DNA from: Lachnospiraceae bacterium
GTDB taxonomy: Bacteria; Bacillota; Clostridia; Lachnospirales; Lachnospiraceae
Length of the DNA stretch: 32,618 nucleotides
Direction of reading: 5' to 3'
NCBI GenBank assembly: GCA_014804645.1
Contig: JAAUZI010000006.1
Location: forward strand, 9,727-42,344
Below, in pieces: positions 1 through 8,593 of the stretch (position 1 is the first letter of the stretch; each line of letters opens with the position of its first letter). The position numbers and the translations under genes are program-made. Below the pieces are notes generated by a model. It was not told the DNA's origin and searched no databases. It was given only the letters and a program-made list of their open reading frames with translations.

Positions 1-212
1 GGGGCTGCCTTTGTGATGGAATTCATAAGCAGTTCATCTATGGTAGTCTTAAAAATCTCTGCTATGATTACCATATTTTCAACATCCGGTAAACCTTTTC
101 CGGTTTCCCATTTAGTGATAGCCTGCCTTGTAACACCGATTTTTTCGGCAAGCTGCTCCTGTGAGATACCTTCTTTTTTTCGTATTTCCCTTAATTTTTC
201 AGAAAAATTCAT
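1..212 (-). CDS. XRE-family HTH transcriptional regulator (partial, C-terminus outside window)
   Basis: The minus strand reads ATG at 212-210 and stays open to the window edge (70 codons). The peptide begins MNFSEKLREIRKKEGISQEQ and continues through GVTRQAITKWETGKGLPDVEN, the classic five-helix lambda-repressor/XRE DNA-binding fold: helix 2 around SQEQLAEKI, recognition helix around TRQAITKWE. An AAGGAAG Shine-Dalgarno lies 7 bases before the ATG. The gene follows the ABC permease by 18 bases on the same strand, so it is probably the third gene of that operon and may regulate it. The C-terminal sensing or oligomerisation part is not visible, so the signal is unknown. Confidence 0.88.
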   Translation of the reverse strand, partial: MNFSEKLREIRKKEGISQEQLAEKIGVTRQAITKWETGKGLPDVENMVIIAEIFKTTIDELLMNSITKAA

Positions 213-230
213 ATGGATACTTCCTTTCCA

Positions 231-2480
231 TCACTCTTTTAAAAGTGAATACGCAGTGATTTTTTTGATTGGTGCTGAAAGTAATACGCTGACCACAAAT
301 GCCACCACAGTAAACATCATGGCAAATACAATCAATATCCAGACAGATACTTCAAAATGATTTTTCACAGCCCCAATCAAGGAAAAAATGATATTGTTGA
401 TTGCGGGAAGGTACCACAGTCCGACTATTACGGAAATGATTGACGCCACAGCCACAACGGGTATAAACTCCAGTGCGGTCTTAACCGTAAGCTGCCTGTT
501 TGTGTATCCAATCGCTTTATATATGCCCAATTCCTGCCTGCGTCTGCTTATCATTGAATTTATGATCACATACAACACAAGCAGCACCATCAGAACGGAA
601 ATCACAAACAGAATCATCACAATCACAGAGACAATACCCGTATACATCATTCTGCCATTTTCACTCATCTGCTCAAAATTTACTGATGATTTAATGATTG
701 CGCCGTGGTTTTCTTCATACTCATTTATAAACATTTCGGCATTTTTATTATATAAGAAAACATTGACGGAATTTGTTGTATCGCCCATTTTTTCGTATCC
801 TTCACTTGTCAGCTGGCATACCGATCCTGCATTATTAACACTTTGAATGTAGCCGGTTACAATGTAATCTGCCGATTTAGAGCCGACTGTTATCTCTATT
901 TCAGCACCAATAGGAAACCCATCCGAGATTGCATTTCCTACTGCAATTTCATTATCCTTCACAGGACTATGTCCTTCATAACATATATCATTTGTCACTT
1001 TTGAAAAATCTTCACACACAAAGGCGGTAAGACTTCCATCTTCATAACTTACAGGTACAGAAGCATATTCCATAAAAAGCCTTACACGACTGTCGTTTTC
1101 AAGAAGATTCTTAAGTTCTGTCATTTTTTCATCCGCCGCCGTGAAAATAACAGACGGTAATTCTTCTGAAAGTGTATTCATAAAATTATCCGGCTTGACA
1201 CTTACATTGTAGAGGAGTGTTCCCGCGAAAGTCAACAGCACCATGATCCCAAATGAGACAATGAATAATAATATATTTTGTCCCGCCGATTCGTCTCCGG
1301 TGATGCCTCTTATGGCATTAATCGGCTCTAATTTATGTATTTTCCCTGCTGAAATATATGAAAAAAGTGATATTGTGAATGTCAGTGTCAGTATTACAAT
1401 CAACAAAGCCATTATATCAAAATCAGGCGTATAAGAAAATCCTGATTGGATTGCCAAAATACCTGCTACGAGGGGCAGGACCGCATAAGACAAGGCTATT
1501 CCAATTACCGTAAATACAATACCTACAAGCAAGTAGGGCATAACTGCTGAAACAATAATCAGATGGCTTGTATAACCAATCGCTTTTAATACCCCCATCT
1601 GTGCCAGTTCGCCTTCGATTGCGCTTCGTATCCGAAAGTTACTGAGAAAAATACTAACTACAAGTATAATGGCAGCAAGCGCTAAAAATATAACGATAAG
1701 CAGAGTACAAACCATCGTTCGGGTCTGTTTTGCGATATCCTTGTCATTGATATTTAATAATGCAATTCCTTCTTCTCTTAAAATTTCAGAGATAGTATTT
1801 TTTATGCTGCTTAAATCAGCGGTGTCGGTTGTTTTTAAGGAGTATTCCGCAGTGACATGGTCACTATATTCATGCGCAAAGTCCTCATAGACAGCCCCCG
1901 GAAAATATCCGCCAATCAGCCCAGTACCGTAATTTCCATACTGCATTTCCAATACGATTCCGCCAATATCATATGTATGCTCCTTGCCATCTATGGAATA
2001 AACAATACTACCGCCTTCCGTAAAGCCGCCCAACTCCTTCATATACATGGGAATATAAACAGAACCGCCGCTCTCCTCAGAATATTCCGTAATATCAAGC
2101 ATATTCAGAGTTCTTTCCTCATCAAGATTGTAAAAAACAGTATTCATGTAAAAATCAGAGTCTGCAAATTCACGGACTGTTACGGGTGTAAATACCCCGC
2201 TGTGCTTTTCGACAAATGATACCCCGTCAATTCCTTCAACTTCCGTGAGCAGATCTATGTCATCCTGAATCTGTGGAATGATAAAATTGATGTCCGCTGT
2301 GCCTAGCTCATCAAACAGGCTGTCATAAGCGTTAAATGTTTGAAAAGCAAGCACAAGGGCAATATTTATAATAAATGCGGTCAGGCAGATAAACACCCCA
2401 AAGGATATATATTGTCCCTTTGCTTTATTCAGATTATGCAGAGTAAGCGTGGACATTTTTTTCATGATGCGAAATTTCAT
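231..2480 (-). CDS. ABC transporter permease, FtsX/MacB-type
   Basis: This 749-residue membrane protein has one N-terminal membrane segment (about residues 25-45) and an extracytoplasmic stretch to about 250. A first FtsX-like cluster of three segments (about 260-390) contains the cytoplasmic coupling region ELAQMGVLKAIGYT. A fourth segment near 400-425, a second extracytoplasmic region and a second FtsX cluster (about 625-745, with RRQELGIYKAIGYTNRQL) follow. The duplicated FtsX halves and 'KAIGYT' coupling helices are typical of lipoprotein-release, antimicrobial-peptide resistance or peptide-export ABC systems. It starts 3 bases after the ATPase stop, with GGGGTGG as ribosome site inside that gene. 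The substrate cannot be read from sequence. Confidence 0.9.
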   Translation of the reverse strand: MKFRIMKKMSTLTLHNLNKAKGQYISFGVFICLTAFIINIALVLAFQTFNAYDSLFDELGTADINFIIPQIQDDIDLLTEVEGIDGVSFVEKHSGVFTPVTVREFADSDFYMNTVFYNLDEERTLNMLDITEYSEESGGSVYIPMYMKELGGFTEGGSIVYSIDGKEHTYDIGGIVLEMQYGNYGTGLIGGYFPGAVYEDFAHEYSDHVTAEYSLKTTDTADLSSIKNTISEILREEGIALLNINDKDIAKQTRTMVCTLLIVIFLALAAIILVVSIFLSNFRIRSAIEGELAQMGVLKAIGYTSHLIIVSAVMPYLLVGIVFTVIGIALSYAVLPLVAGILAIQSGFSYTPDFDIMALLIVILTLTFTISLFSYISAGKIHKLEPINAIRGITGDESAGQNILLFIVSFGIMVLLTFAGTLLYNVSVKPDNFMNTLSEELPSVIFTAADEKMTELKNLLENDSRVRLFMEYASVPVSYEDGSLTAFVCEDFSKVTNDICYEGHSPVKDNEIAVGNAISDGFPIGAEIEITVGSKSADYIVTGYIQSVNNAGSVCQLTSEGYEKMGDTTNSVNVFLYNKNAEMFINEYEENHGAIIKSSVNFEQMSENGRMMYTGIVSVIVMILFVISVLMVLLVLYVIINSMISRRRQELGIYKAIGYTNRQLTVKTALEFIPVVAVASIISVIVGLWYLPAINNIIFSLIGAVKNHFEVSVWILIVFAMMFTVVAFVVSVLLSAPIKKITAYSLLKE

Positions 2481-2483
2481 AAA

Positions 2484-3245
2484 TTACCACCCCATTTCTT
2501 TAATGAATTTATCAAGTTTTTCAGTTCTTTCGATATTGTCCTGCTCATATTTCCCCAAATCACACTCGCCAAAAATTTTTCCGTCTTTAATATAAATGAT
2601 ACGATTTCCCCGCAGGGCTGATTTTTTGTCGTGAGTGACCATGACAATGCTTTGTCCTTTATTGTGAAGTGAAGTAAAAACATCAAGGACTGCCGCCGAA
2701 TTTGCAGAATTTAACGCACCCGTCGGCTCATCCGCAAAAAGTACGTTAGGACTGTTGATAACTGCCCTGACAATACCTGCTCTTTGTGCTTCGCCTCCCG
2801 AAATTTGGGAAGATGTTTTTCTCCAGGTGTTTTCAGGAATGTTTACCAAAGAAAACAGTTCCTTTGCACGGTCTTTAATGTCTTCTCTGTCTTTGCTTGT
2901 CAGTACCCCTGCCGTAATGACATTATCCATAAGGTTCATTTTATCAATCAGATAAATCTGTTGAAATACAAAACCGCACTGTTTTCGCCGAAATACTGCT
3001 AACCTGTCATTGTTTAGTTTTGTGATGTCTGTTCCGTCAAAGTTAATTTCTCCACCGTCAGGCTTATCCATCCCCGAAAGAGAATACATCAGGGTAGACT
3101 TGCCCGCTCCCGATGAACCCATGATAACTGTAAAATCCCCCTTGTAAATATCAATATTCAGGTCTGAATAAATAACCTGAATATTTTCGCCTTTGCCAAA
3201 AGCTTTTCTCAAATGCTTTGCCGATATGACTACTTGCCTGTCCAT
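2484..3245 (-). CDS. ABC transporter ATP-binding protein (MacB/LolD-like)
   Basis: 253 residues, the usual length for a stand-alone ABC ATPase. Visible motifs from ATG 3245: Walker A GSSGAGKST at 43-51, signature SGGEAQR beginning at 149, Walker B VLFADEP with D172/E173, and the switch His H205 in MVTHDK. The ATG at 3245 is preferred over the longer open frame beginning at 3323 because AAAGGTGG lies just before it and the family begins near here. It energises the FtsX-type permease encoded 3 bases downstream. Base composition is visibly more AT-rich than the genes to the right of 3.5 kb. Confidence 0.93.
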   Translation of the reverse strand: MDRQVVISAKHLRKAFGKGENIQVIYSDLNIDIYKGDFTVIMGSSGAGKSTLMYSLSGMDKPDGGEINFDGTDITKLNNDRLAVFRRKQCGFVFQQIYLIDKMNLMDNVITAGVLTSKDREDIKDRAKELFSLVNIPENTWRKTSSQISGGEAQRAGIVRAVINSPNVLFADEPTGALNSANSAAVLDVFTSLHNKGQSIVMVTHDKKSALRGNRIIYIKDGKIFGECDLGKYEQDNIERTEKLDKFIKEMGW

Positions 3246-3292
3246 AATACAACCACCTTTCTTTTTGTTATGTGACAACCATAATGGAAATG

Positions 3293-3386
3293 CGTAAGTT
3301 GCGCCACCAACAGTTGTATACATTTGTCCTTTTTATGCAACTTTCCGTTGCATAGCAGAGCAATAGTGCCTTTTCCGTAAAGTTGC
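3293..3386. promoter_or_regulatory. Repeated AAGTTGC-type motif and inverted repeat before the ABC operon (possible operator)
   Basis: Three related copies sit in the upstream region of the minus-strand ABC operon: CGTAAGTTGC at 3293-3302 (plus), CGGAAAGTTGC read on the minus strand at 3347-3337, and CGTAAAGTTGC at 3376-3386 (plus). The middle copy is part of a perfect inverted repeat, TATGCAAC (3334-3341) and GTTGCATA (3347-3354) with a 5-base loop. There is no T-run on the downstream side, so it does not look like a terminator. A regulator site is the simplest reading, possibly for the XRE protein of the same operon. Confidence 0.4.
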
Positions 3387-3434
3387 TGATTTACAGGTGA
3401 CAAGGAAACACACAAAAAATTAAGAATTTTTATC

Positions 3435-3463
3435 GATACATTTTCTGGAAATAGGGGTATACT
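3435..3463 (+). promoter_or_regulatory. Candidate promoter for the DUF4358/MBOAT operon
   Basis: TATACT at 3458-3463 is a good -10 element. The hexamer 17 bases upstream (3435-3440, GATACA) matches TTGACA only at its ACA end. It lies about 60 bases before the lipoprotein start at 3523. No better pair was seen in the 3387-3522 gap. Confidence 0.35.
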
Positions 3464-3522
3464 GAAAGCATTATCAATTTTTTTTCGGTTGTCACTTGCG
3501 CTTAGTGGCAGAAAGGAGTATT

Positions 3523-4173
3523 ATGAAAAAACTGGCAGTGTTATTTTTGACGGCGACATTGATTCTGAATCTTGCGGGCTGTGGAAACAGAGGCGCGGGA
3601 AATGAGGAGAGCACCACGGGCAGCGGGCAGCAGGAGACGGTCACGGATTCCACCGTGGAGTCAGAGTCGGAAACCCAGTCAGAACCGGGAACGGAGGAAG
3701 AGTCTCCCCAGGCGCCCGAGGATGTGCAGGATGGCATCAGTGAGGAGATGAGCGCTGTTCGTCAGGCGGTAGTGGACGCACTGGGGGAAAATTATTGGCC
3801 AAATACACAGATTCCCGCGGAGTATCTGGAGGGCTACGGCCTGACCGATGATATGTACACCGACTTTTGGGGCGAGATGCCGATGATCAGCGTCAATGTG
3901 GATACGATTATTGTCATCAAGGCCAGCGAGGGGCAGATGGACGCAGTGGAAGGGGTCTTAAACAGCTATCGCGACGCGCTGGTTAGTAACACGATGCAGT
4001 ATCCCATGAATATAGGCAAGATTCAGGCATCCCAGGTCGAGGTCGTGGGCGACTATGCATGCTTTTTACAGCTGGGTGCGGATACCGTAGATATGGAGGA
4101 TGAGGACGCTATCCGTCATTGCCAGGAGCAGAACGAGATGGCGTTTAAGGCTATAGAGAATGTTGTTCAGTAA
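3523..4173 (+). CDS. DUF4358-domain lipoprotein
   Basis: 216 residues from ATG 3523, which has AAAGGAG 4 bases upstream; the open frame extends further but has no ribosome site. A lipoprotein signal peptide ends in LAGC with the lipidated cysteine at residue 20. A Ser/Thr/Glu-rich linker (about 22-65) follows. The C-terminal domain (about 75-215) contains EMPMISVNVDT, VEGVLNSYRDALV and MQYPMNIGKIQASQV, which I recognise as the DUF4358 pattern common in Clostridia. It is the first gene before the MBOAT and DHHW genes, so it is probably a surface-anchored partner of that acylation system. Its biochemical role is not known to me. Confidence 0.85.
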   Translation: MKKLAVLFLTATLILNLAGCGNRGAGNEESTTGSGQQETVTDSTVESESETQSEPGTEEESPQAPEDVQDGISEEMSAVRQAVVDALGENYWPNTQIPAEYLEGYGLTDDMYTDFWGEMPMISVNVDTIIVIKASEGQMDAVEGVLNSYRDALVSNTMQYPMNIGKIQASQVEVVGDYACFLQLGADTVDMEDEDAIRHCQEQNEMAFKAIENVVQ

Positions 4174-4244
4174 CAGGCAGTAGGCATAGTGCGGCGCCGG
4201 GGCTTGACTTTGGTCAAATGCCGGGTGCGCACGGAGAAGAGATT

Positions 4245-5660
4245 ATGGTATTTAGCAGCATAACCTTTTTGTTTCGGTTCATACCGATTTTCATGATCCT
4301 GTATTTTGCGGCTCCCCGGAGGATGAAAAACATCATCCTCTTTTTGGGGAGTCTTGTTTTTTATGCGTGGGGAGAACCGGTGTATGTGCTGCTGATGCTC
4401 TTTTCCACTGTGTCAGACTATATACACGGCCGGTTGATAGATGCATGCAGGGGCAGAAGTACGGCCAAAGCGCTGCTGATTTCCTCCATCGTCATCAACC
4501 TGGGAATTCTGGGTTTCTTCAAGTACAGTGACTTTTTGATCGGCATTGTCAATCAGCTGTTTGGCTGTAATATTCCTCTGCTCAATCTGCCGTTGCCCAT
4601 CGGCATCTCCTTTTACACCTTTCAGACCATGTCCTACACCATAGATTGTTACCGGGGCGAGGCCAAAGTGCAGAAAAACATATTGGATTTCGGGGTCTAT
4701 GTCACCATGTTCCCCCAGCTGATTGCAGGTCCCATTGTCAAATATCGGGAGGTGGAGGAACAGCTGCACCAGCGAAAACCGGACATTGTGGCTATCAGCT
4801 ATGGGTGCTGCCGGTTTATCACGGGCCTTGCCAAAAAGGTGCTGCTTGCCAACAACCTGGGACTTCTGTGGACGGAAATATCGGGGAAAAGTCCGGCGGA
4901 TCTTACGGTGCTGGGCGCTTGGCTGGGGGTAGTGGCCTACGCTTTTCAGATATACTTTGATTTCTCGGGGTATTCCGATATGGCTATCGGACTGGGAACC
5001 ATATTGGGGTTCCATTTCCCGGAAAATTTCAATTATCCCTATGTGGCAAAATCTATCACAGATTTTTGGCGCAGATGGCATATTTCTCTGAGCAGCTGGT
5101 TCAGGGAATATGTGTACATTCCGCTGGGAGGCAACCGCAGAGGCTTGCCCAGGCAGCTGCTCAATATTCTGATCGTGTGGACATTGACCGGAATATGGCA
5201 CGGGGCCGGATGGAATTTCTTGCTGTGGGGGCTGTGGTTTGCCCTGTGGCTGGTCATGGAAAAAATGGTGCTGGGGCGTGTACTTAAGGTTCTGCCCGCA
5301 ATGGTCGGCCGGGTGTACACCTGGCTGGTGGTGCTGGTGGGCTGGGTGTTCTTTGCCATAGAGAGCGGAGCCGGTGCGCTGGAGTATCTGTATGTAATGT
5401 TTGGACAGGGGACAGCGGGCTTGTACGATTCTCCCACAATGTTTATTCTGCTGGAATACCGGGTTCTGCTGGCCTTTGCGGTGGTGGCGGCAACTCCGCT
5501 GGTTCACCGGCTGGCGGAGGCGCTAATGCGCGCCACAGGCAGCGTGACGGTGGCGGTCCGCAGGGTGCTGGAGAAGGTGATTCCCGCGCTGCTGCTCCTG
5601 GCCTCCATCGCCTATATCGTGGAAGCATCCTACAATCCCTTTTTATATTTTCGATTCTGA
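4245..5660 (+). CDS. MBOAT family O-acyltransferase (AlgI/DltB-like)
   Basis: 471 residues, polytopic. The ATG at 4245 has GGAGA upstream and gives the usual N-terminus MVFSSITFLFRFIPIF; the longer frame from 4218 lacks support. Family landmarks are LPIGISFYTFQTMSYTID, MFPQLIAGPI, DFWRRWHISLSSWFREYVYI and TGIWHGAGWNFLLWG, the last with the presumed catalytic histidine (about residue 319). AlgI/PatA/DltB-type proteins move acyl (usually acetyl) groups across the membrane onto envelope polymers. The next gene encodes a DHHW/AlgJ-like protein, the normal partner. The polymer modified here cannot be told from sequence; no glycan synthesis genes flank it. Confidence 0.93.
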   Translation: MVFSSITFLFRFIPIFMILYFAAPRRMKNIILFLGSLVFYAWGEPVYVLLMLFSTVSDYIHGRLIDACRGRSTAKALLISSIVINLGILGFFKYSDFLIGIVNQLFGCNIPLLNLPLPIGISFYTFQTMSYTIDCYRGEAKVQKNILDFGVYVTMFPQLIAGPIVKYREVEEQLHQRKPDIVAISYGCCRFITGLAKKVLLANNLGLLWTEISGKSPADLTVLGAWLGVVAYAFQIYFDFSGYSDMAIGLGTILGFHFPENFNYPYVAKSITDFWRRWHISLSSWFREYVYIPLGGNRRGLPRQLLNILIVWTLTGIWHGAGWNFLLWGLWFALWLVMEKMVLGRVLKVLPAMVGRVYTWLVVLVGWVFFAIESGAGALEYLYVMFGQGTAGLYDSPTMFILLEYRVLLAFAVVAATPLVHRLAEALMRATGSVTVAVRRVLEKVIPALLLLASIAYIVEASYNPFLYFRF

Positions 5661-5696
5661 CGGACGGAATATGCGCCGGAGTGGAGAGAGGACGAT

Positions 5697-6830
5697 ATGA
5701 AACTGGAAAATGACAAACTTCATGCGGGCATGACAGTAGCCCTGTTTGTGCTGGTGCTGCTGGTGTTTGCCGTGGCGGATATCGTGGAGACGGACCGCCT
5801 TTTTTCGGAGACGGAAAACAGAATACTGGCACAGCATCCGAAATGGAATCTTGAGAGCGTTCTGGACGGCAGCTATGAGGAGGAATATGAGACTTATGCC
5901 ACCGACCAGTTTGTGAGCAGGGATACCTGGGTGATGTTTAAGACCCGGATGGATATTATGCTGCAGAAAAAAGTAATCAAGGGCGTCTATCTGGCGGCGG
6001 ACGGCTATCTGATAGAGCAGCATCTGCCGCAGGAGTATGACGGGAAACTGATTGACAAGCGGCTTGACCTTCTGCGGCAGCTGACGGAGCGCTATCCCCA
6101 GACGCTGGTCATGCTGGCGCCCACGGCGGATAATATACTGGCGGAAAAACTTCCGGATTATGCGGTCAGTTATGACCAGAGACAGCTGCTTAACCAGGTG
6201 AAGGAGAAGATAGGGGAGGAGCATGTCATTGACCTGTTCCCCACGCTTAGGGAGCATAGGGAGGAGCAGATTTATTACCGGACGGACCACCACTGGACCA
6301 CGCTGGGAGCCTATTACGGCTATCTGCAATGGACGGAGAAGGTGGGGTATCCGCCACGCAGCTATGAACCTCAGGATTTGGAGACGGTGTCTGACAGTTT
6401 TTTGGGAACGCTGCACTCCCGAATCAATCTGCCCATGGAGGCCGATGAGATTCAGATTTTTCCCAGAACCACCCTTCGCCGGGTAAAAATCACATACGAT
6501 TTTGATAAGGAGACCGACAGTTTTTACGAGCCCTCTTATTTGGAGGGCAAGAACCAGTACGGATATTTTCTGGACGACAATCACGCCTTCGTGGAGATAG
6601 AAACGGCCTATGCGGCAAACGGCAAGGAGCTTTTCATAATCAAGGATTCCTACGCCAACTCGCTGATTCCCATATTGGCGCCTCACTATGAGAAAATCTA
6701 TGTGCTGGATCTGCGATACTACAACGGCAGCCTGTTTTCCTTGATGGAACAGTATGTGACCAGCGACAGAGTGAGCGTATTGGTGATGTACAACTGTATT
6801 CACTTTCTGGAGGACTTTTCTTACCGCTGA
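5697..6830 (+). CDS. DHHW family protein (AlgJ/AlgX-like SGNH acetyltransferase partner of MBOAT)
   Basis: 377 residues with a single N-terminal membrane anchor (about 12-29), leaving the rest outside the cell. The name-giving motif TDHHW is at residues 196-200 (D197, H199) and a Ser-containing block IKDSYANS is at 315-322 (S318). In AlgX/AlgJ, a D-x-H pair plus a Ser in a GTSY-like block forms the esterase/transferase triad, so D197/H199/S318 are the likely catalytic residues. It lies 36 bases after the MBOAT gene with a good GGAGAGAGGA ribosome site. Probable role: accept acetyl groups from the MBOAT protein and put them on an extracellular polymer. Confidence 0.9.
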   Translation: MKLENDKLHAGMTVALFVLVLLVFAVADIVETDRLFSETENRILAQHPKWNLESVLDGSYEEEYETYATDQFVSRDTWVMFKTRMDIMLQKKVIKGVYLAADGYLIEQHLPQEYDGKLIDKRLDLLRQLTERYPQTLVMLAPTADNILAEKLPDYAVSYDQRQLLNQVKEKIGEEHVIDLFPTLREHREEQIYYRTDHHWTTLGAYYGYLQWTEKVGYPPRSYEPQDLETVSDSFLGTLHSRINLPMEADEIQIFPRTTLRRVKITYDFDKETDSFYEPSYLEGKNQYGYFLDDNHAFVEIETAYAANGKELFIIKDSYANSLIPILAPHYEKIYVLDLRYYNGSLFSLMEQYVTSDRVSVLVMYNCIHFLEDFSYR

Positions 6831-6870
6831 GAGTGTGGCGGGGCTGTGAAACAAGGACGGAGGAAAAGAC

Positions 6871-7521
6871 ATGTCGATAGAAGCAGTAATATTTGATATG
6901 GACGGGGTACTGTTCGACACGGAGAAACTGTGTATGGACAGCTGGATAGCCATTGCCGGGGAGAGAAATATACCGGATATGGAGGTGTTTTTTCCCCGCT
7001 GTATAGGCAGAAACTTGACGGACACGAGGATGCTGTTTGGCGAGTTTTACGGGGAACTATATGATTACGAGGAATTCCGAAAGCAGGCGTCTGCCTGGTT
7101 TCACGACTACATTGAAAAAAACGGCATGCCGATGAAAAAGGGGGTGAAGGAGCTATTGGAGTATCTGCAGCGGGGCGGATACAAAATCGGTCTGGCTTCC
7201 TCCACCTCCCGCCACTCCGTGGAGGATCATCTGGAGCGGGCCGGGATACGGGGATATTTCCAAAGTCTTACCACCGGGGATATGGTGGAGCATTCCAAAC
7301 CCCAGCCGGACATTTATCTCATGGCCTGCAAGAGTCTGGAGGTAAATCCGGCGCAGACCATGGCGATCGAGGATTCGCCCAACGGAATCAGGGCGGCTCA
7401 CGCTGCCGGAATGATACCGGTCATGGTGCCTGATCTGATTGCCCCGGATCAGGAGATGCGGGAGAAGAGTTCTCTTATCTGCCACGATCTGCTGGAAGTG
7501 ATGCGCTTTTTTGAAAAATAA
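6871..7521 (+). CDS. HAD superfamily hydrolase (beta-phosphoglucomutase/phosphatase subgroup)
   Basis: 216 residues. Motif I is DMDGVLFDTE with nucleophile D9 and D11. A helical cap follows (about 15-90). Motif II lies in GLASSTS, the motif III lysine in HSKPQPDIY, and motif IV in IEDSPNGIRAA. This is the subclass I HAD pattern shared by beta-phosphoglucomutases and small sugar-phosphate phosphatases; substrate is not determined. The start is set by GGAGG at 6859-6863. It sits between the acylation genes and rsmA with short gaps, so it may be co-transcribed with both. No mutase-specific evidence was seen, so a general phosphatase is as likely. Confidence 0.9.
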   Translation: MSIEAVIFDMDGVLFDTEKLCMDSWIAIAGERNIPDMEVFFPRCIGRNLTDTRMLFGEFYGELYDYEEFRKQASAWFHDYIEKNGMPMKKGVKELLEYLQRGGYKIGLASSTSRHSVEDHLERAGIRGYFQSLTTGDMVEHSKPQPDIYLMACKSLEVNPAQTMAIEDSPNGIRAAHAAGMIPVMVPDLIAPDQEMREKSSLICHDLLEVMRFFEK

Positions 7522-7532
7522 GGAGAGTACAT

Positions 7533-8402
7533 ATGGCTAATCTGGGTATTCCTCAGAACACCATAGCGGTGTTGCAAAAATACAACTTTGTGTTTCGGAA
7601 AAAATTTGGACAGAATTTCTTAATTGATTCCCATGTGCTGGAGAAAATCGTGGACGCCGCCCGGATTACAGACGAAGACTGTGTGCTGGAGATAGGGCCG
7701 GGCATCGGCACCATGACCCAGTATTTGGCGGAGAGTGCCAGGGAAGTGGTGGCGGTGGAGATCGACAGGGCGCTGATACCGATTTTGCAGGATACTCTCT
7801 CCGGCTATGACAACGTGACCGTGCTCAATGAGGATATCATGAAGGTGGATGTGGGCCGGATTGTCCGGGAGCGCAACCAGGGAAATCCCATCAAGGTGGT
7901 GGCAAATCTCCCCTACTATATCACCACGCCCATTGTCATGAGTCTGTTGGAGAATCATGTGCCTCTGCAGAGCATCACTGTCATGGTGCAGAGAGAGGTG
8001 GCGGACCGGATGCAGGTGGGGCCGGGCACCAAGGACTATGGGGCGCTGTCCCTGGCCGTGCAGTATTACACCAAACCCGAGATCGTGGCCCATGTCCCGG
8101 CAAATTGCTTTATGCCCAGACCAAGTGTGGACAGTGCGGTGATCCGGCTGACCAGATATCAGGAGCCGCCAGTGGAGGTGCAGGACGAAAAATATCTGTT
8201 TGCTTTGATTCGCGCGTCCTTTAACCAGCGCCGCAAGACTCTGGCCAACGGTCTGGCCAATGGCATGGGAATCCCCAGAGAGCAGGTAACTGCGGCATTG
8301 GAGGAGATGGGATTGGCGGCGACAACCCGCGGCGAGGCGCTGACGCTGGAGCAGTTTGCCCGGCTCAGCAATCTGTTAAAAAAGGGAAACGGCAGTTTAT
8401 AA
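7533..8402 (+). CDS. rsmA: 16S rRNA (adenine(1518)-N(6)/adenine(1519)-N(6))-dimethyltransferase RsmA/KsgA
   Basis: 289 residues, normal for the family. The N-terminus NFVFRKKFGQNFLID is the family signature. Then come the SAM-binding motif VLEIGPGIGTMTQYL, acidic motif VVAVEID, catalytic NLPYYITTPI (NLPY), and the C-terminal small-subunit-binding region with FNQRRKTLANGL. The enzyme dimethylates two adjacent adenines near the 3' end of 16S rRNA during 30S maturation. ATG 7533 has AAGGAGAG upstream, 11 bases after the HAD stop. Only a weak hairpin (TCGGG 8418-8422, CCCGA 8427-8431) with no adjacent T-run follows, so I see no convincing terminator. Confidence 0.97.
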   Translation: MANLGIPQNTIAVLQKYNFVFRKKFGQNFLIDSHVLEKIVDAARITDEDCVLEIGPGIGTMTQYLAESAREVVAVEIDRALIPILQDTLSGYDNVTVLNEDIMKVDVGRIVRERNQGNPIKVVANLPYYITTPIVMSLLENHVPLQSITVMVQREVADRMQVGPGTKDYGALSLAVQYYTKPEIVAHVPANCFMPRPSVDSAVIRLTRYQEPPVEVQDEKYLFALIRASFNQRRKTLANGLANGMGIPREQVTAALEEMGLAATTRGEALTLEQFARLSNLLKKGNGSL

Positions 8403-8480
8403 AATGTCGATATATAGTCGGGTCCTCCCGAGGTCTGACACAATATCTTGTATTTTTTCTCTTTTTTTCCACAATTATTT

Positions 8481-8509
8481 TTGACATACTCCCTTCACTA
8501 TGATACACT
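8481..8509 (+). promoter_or_regulatory. Promoter before the TPR/Glu-repeat gene
   Basis: A perfect TTGACA at 8481-8486, a 17-base spacer, and TACACT at 8504-8509 (4 of 6 matches to TATAAT). It is about 85 bases upstream of the TTG start at 8594, in the 190-base gap after rsmA. A second -10-like TATAAC at 8513-8518 is too far from the -35. Confidence 0.55.
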
Positions 8510-8593
8510 TATTATAACTGTTTGGTTCGATGAAGCGCCGGAACACGGATTGCTGCCGGATGCTTTGTGCTGTGGATGAGGGAGCGAGCAACT

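Noticed and set aside
4204..4217. Hairpin TTGAC/GTCAA between the DUF4358 and MBOAT genes as terminator
   Set aside because: The stem is 5 bp with no T-run; the genes are more likely co-transcribed.
4413..5507. 364-codon open frame on the minus strand
   Set aside because: It is a shadow of the MBOAT gene; the His/Gln/Pro-rich peptide has no recognisable domain.
5643..7025. 460-codon open frame on the minus strand
   Set aside because: It is a shadow across the DHHW and HAD genes, both with clear motifs on the plus strand.
8418..8431. Hairpin after rsmA as terminator
   Set aside because: The stem is only 5 bp and the T-rich stretch starts more than 20 bases later.
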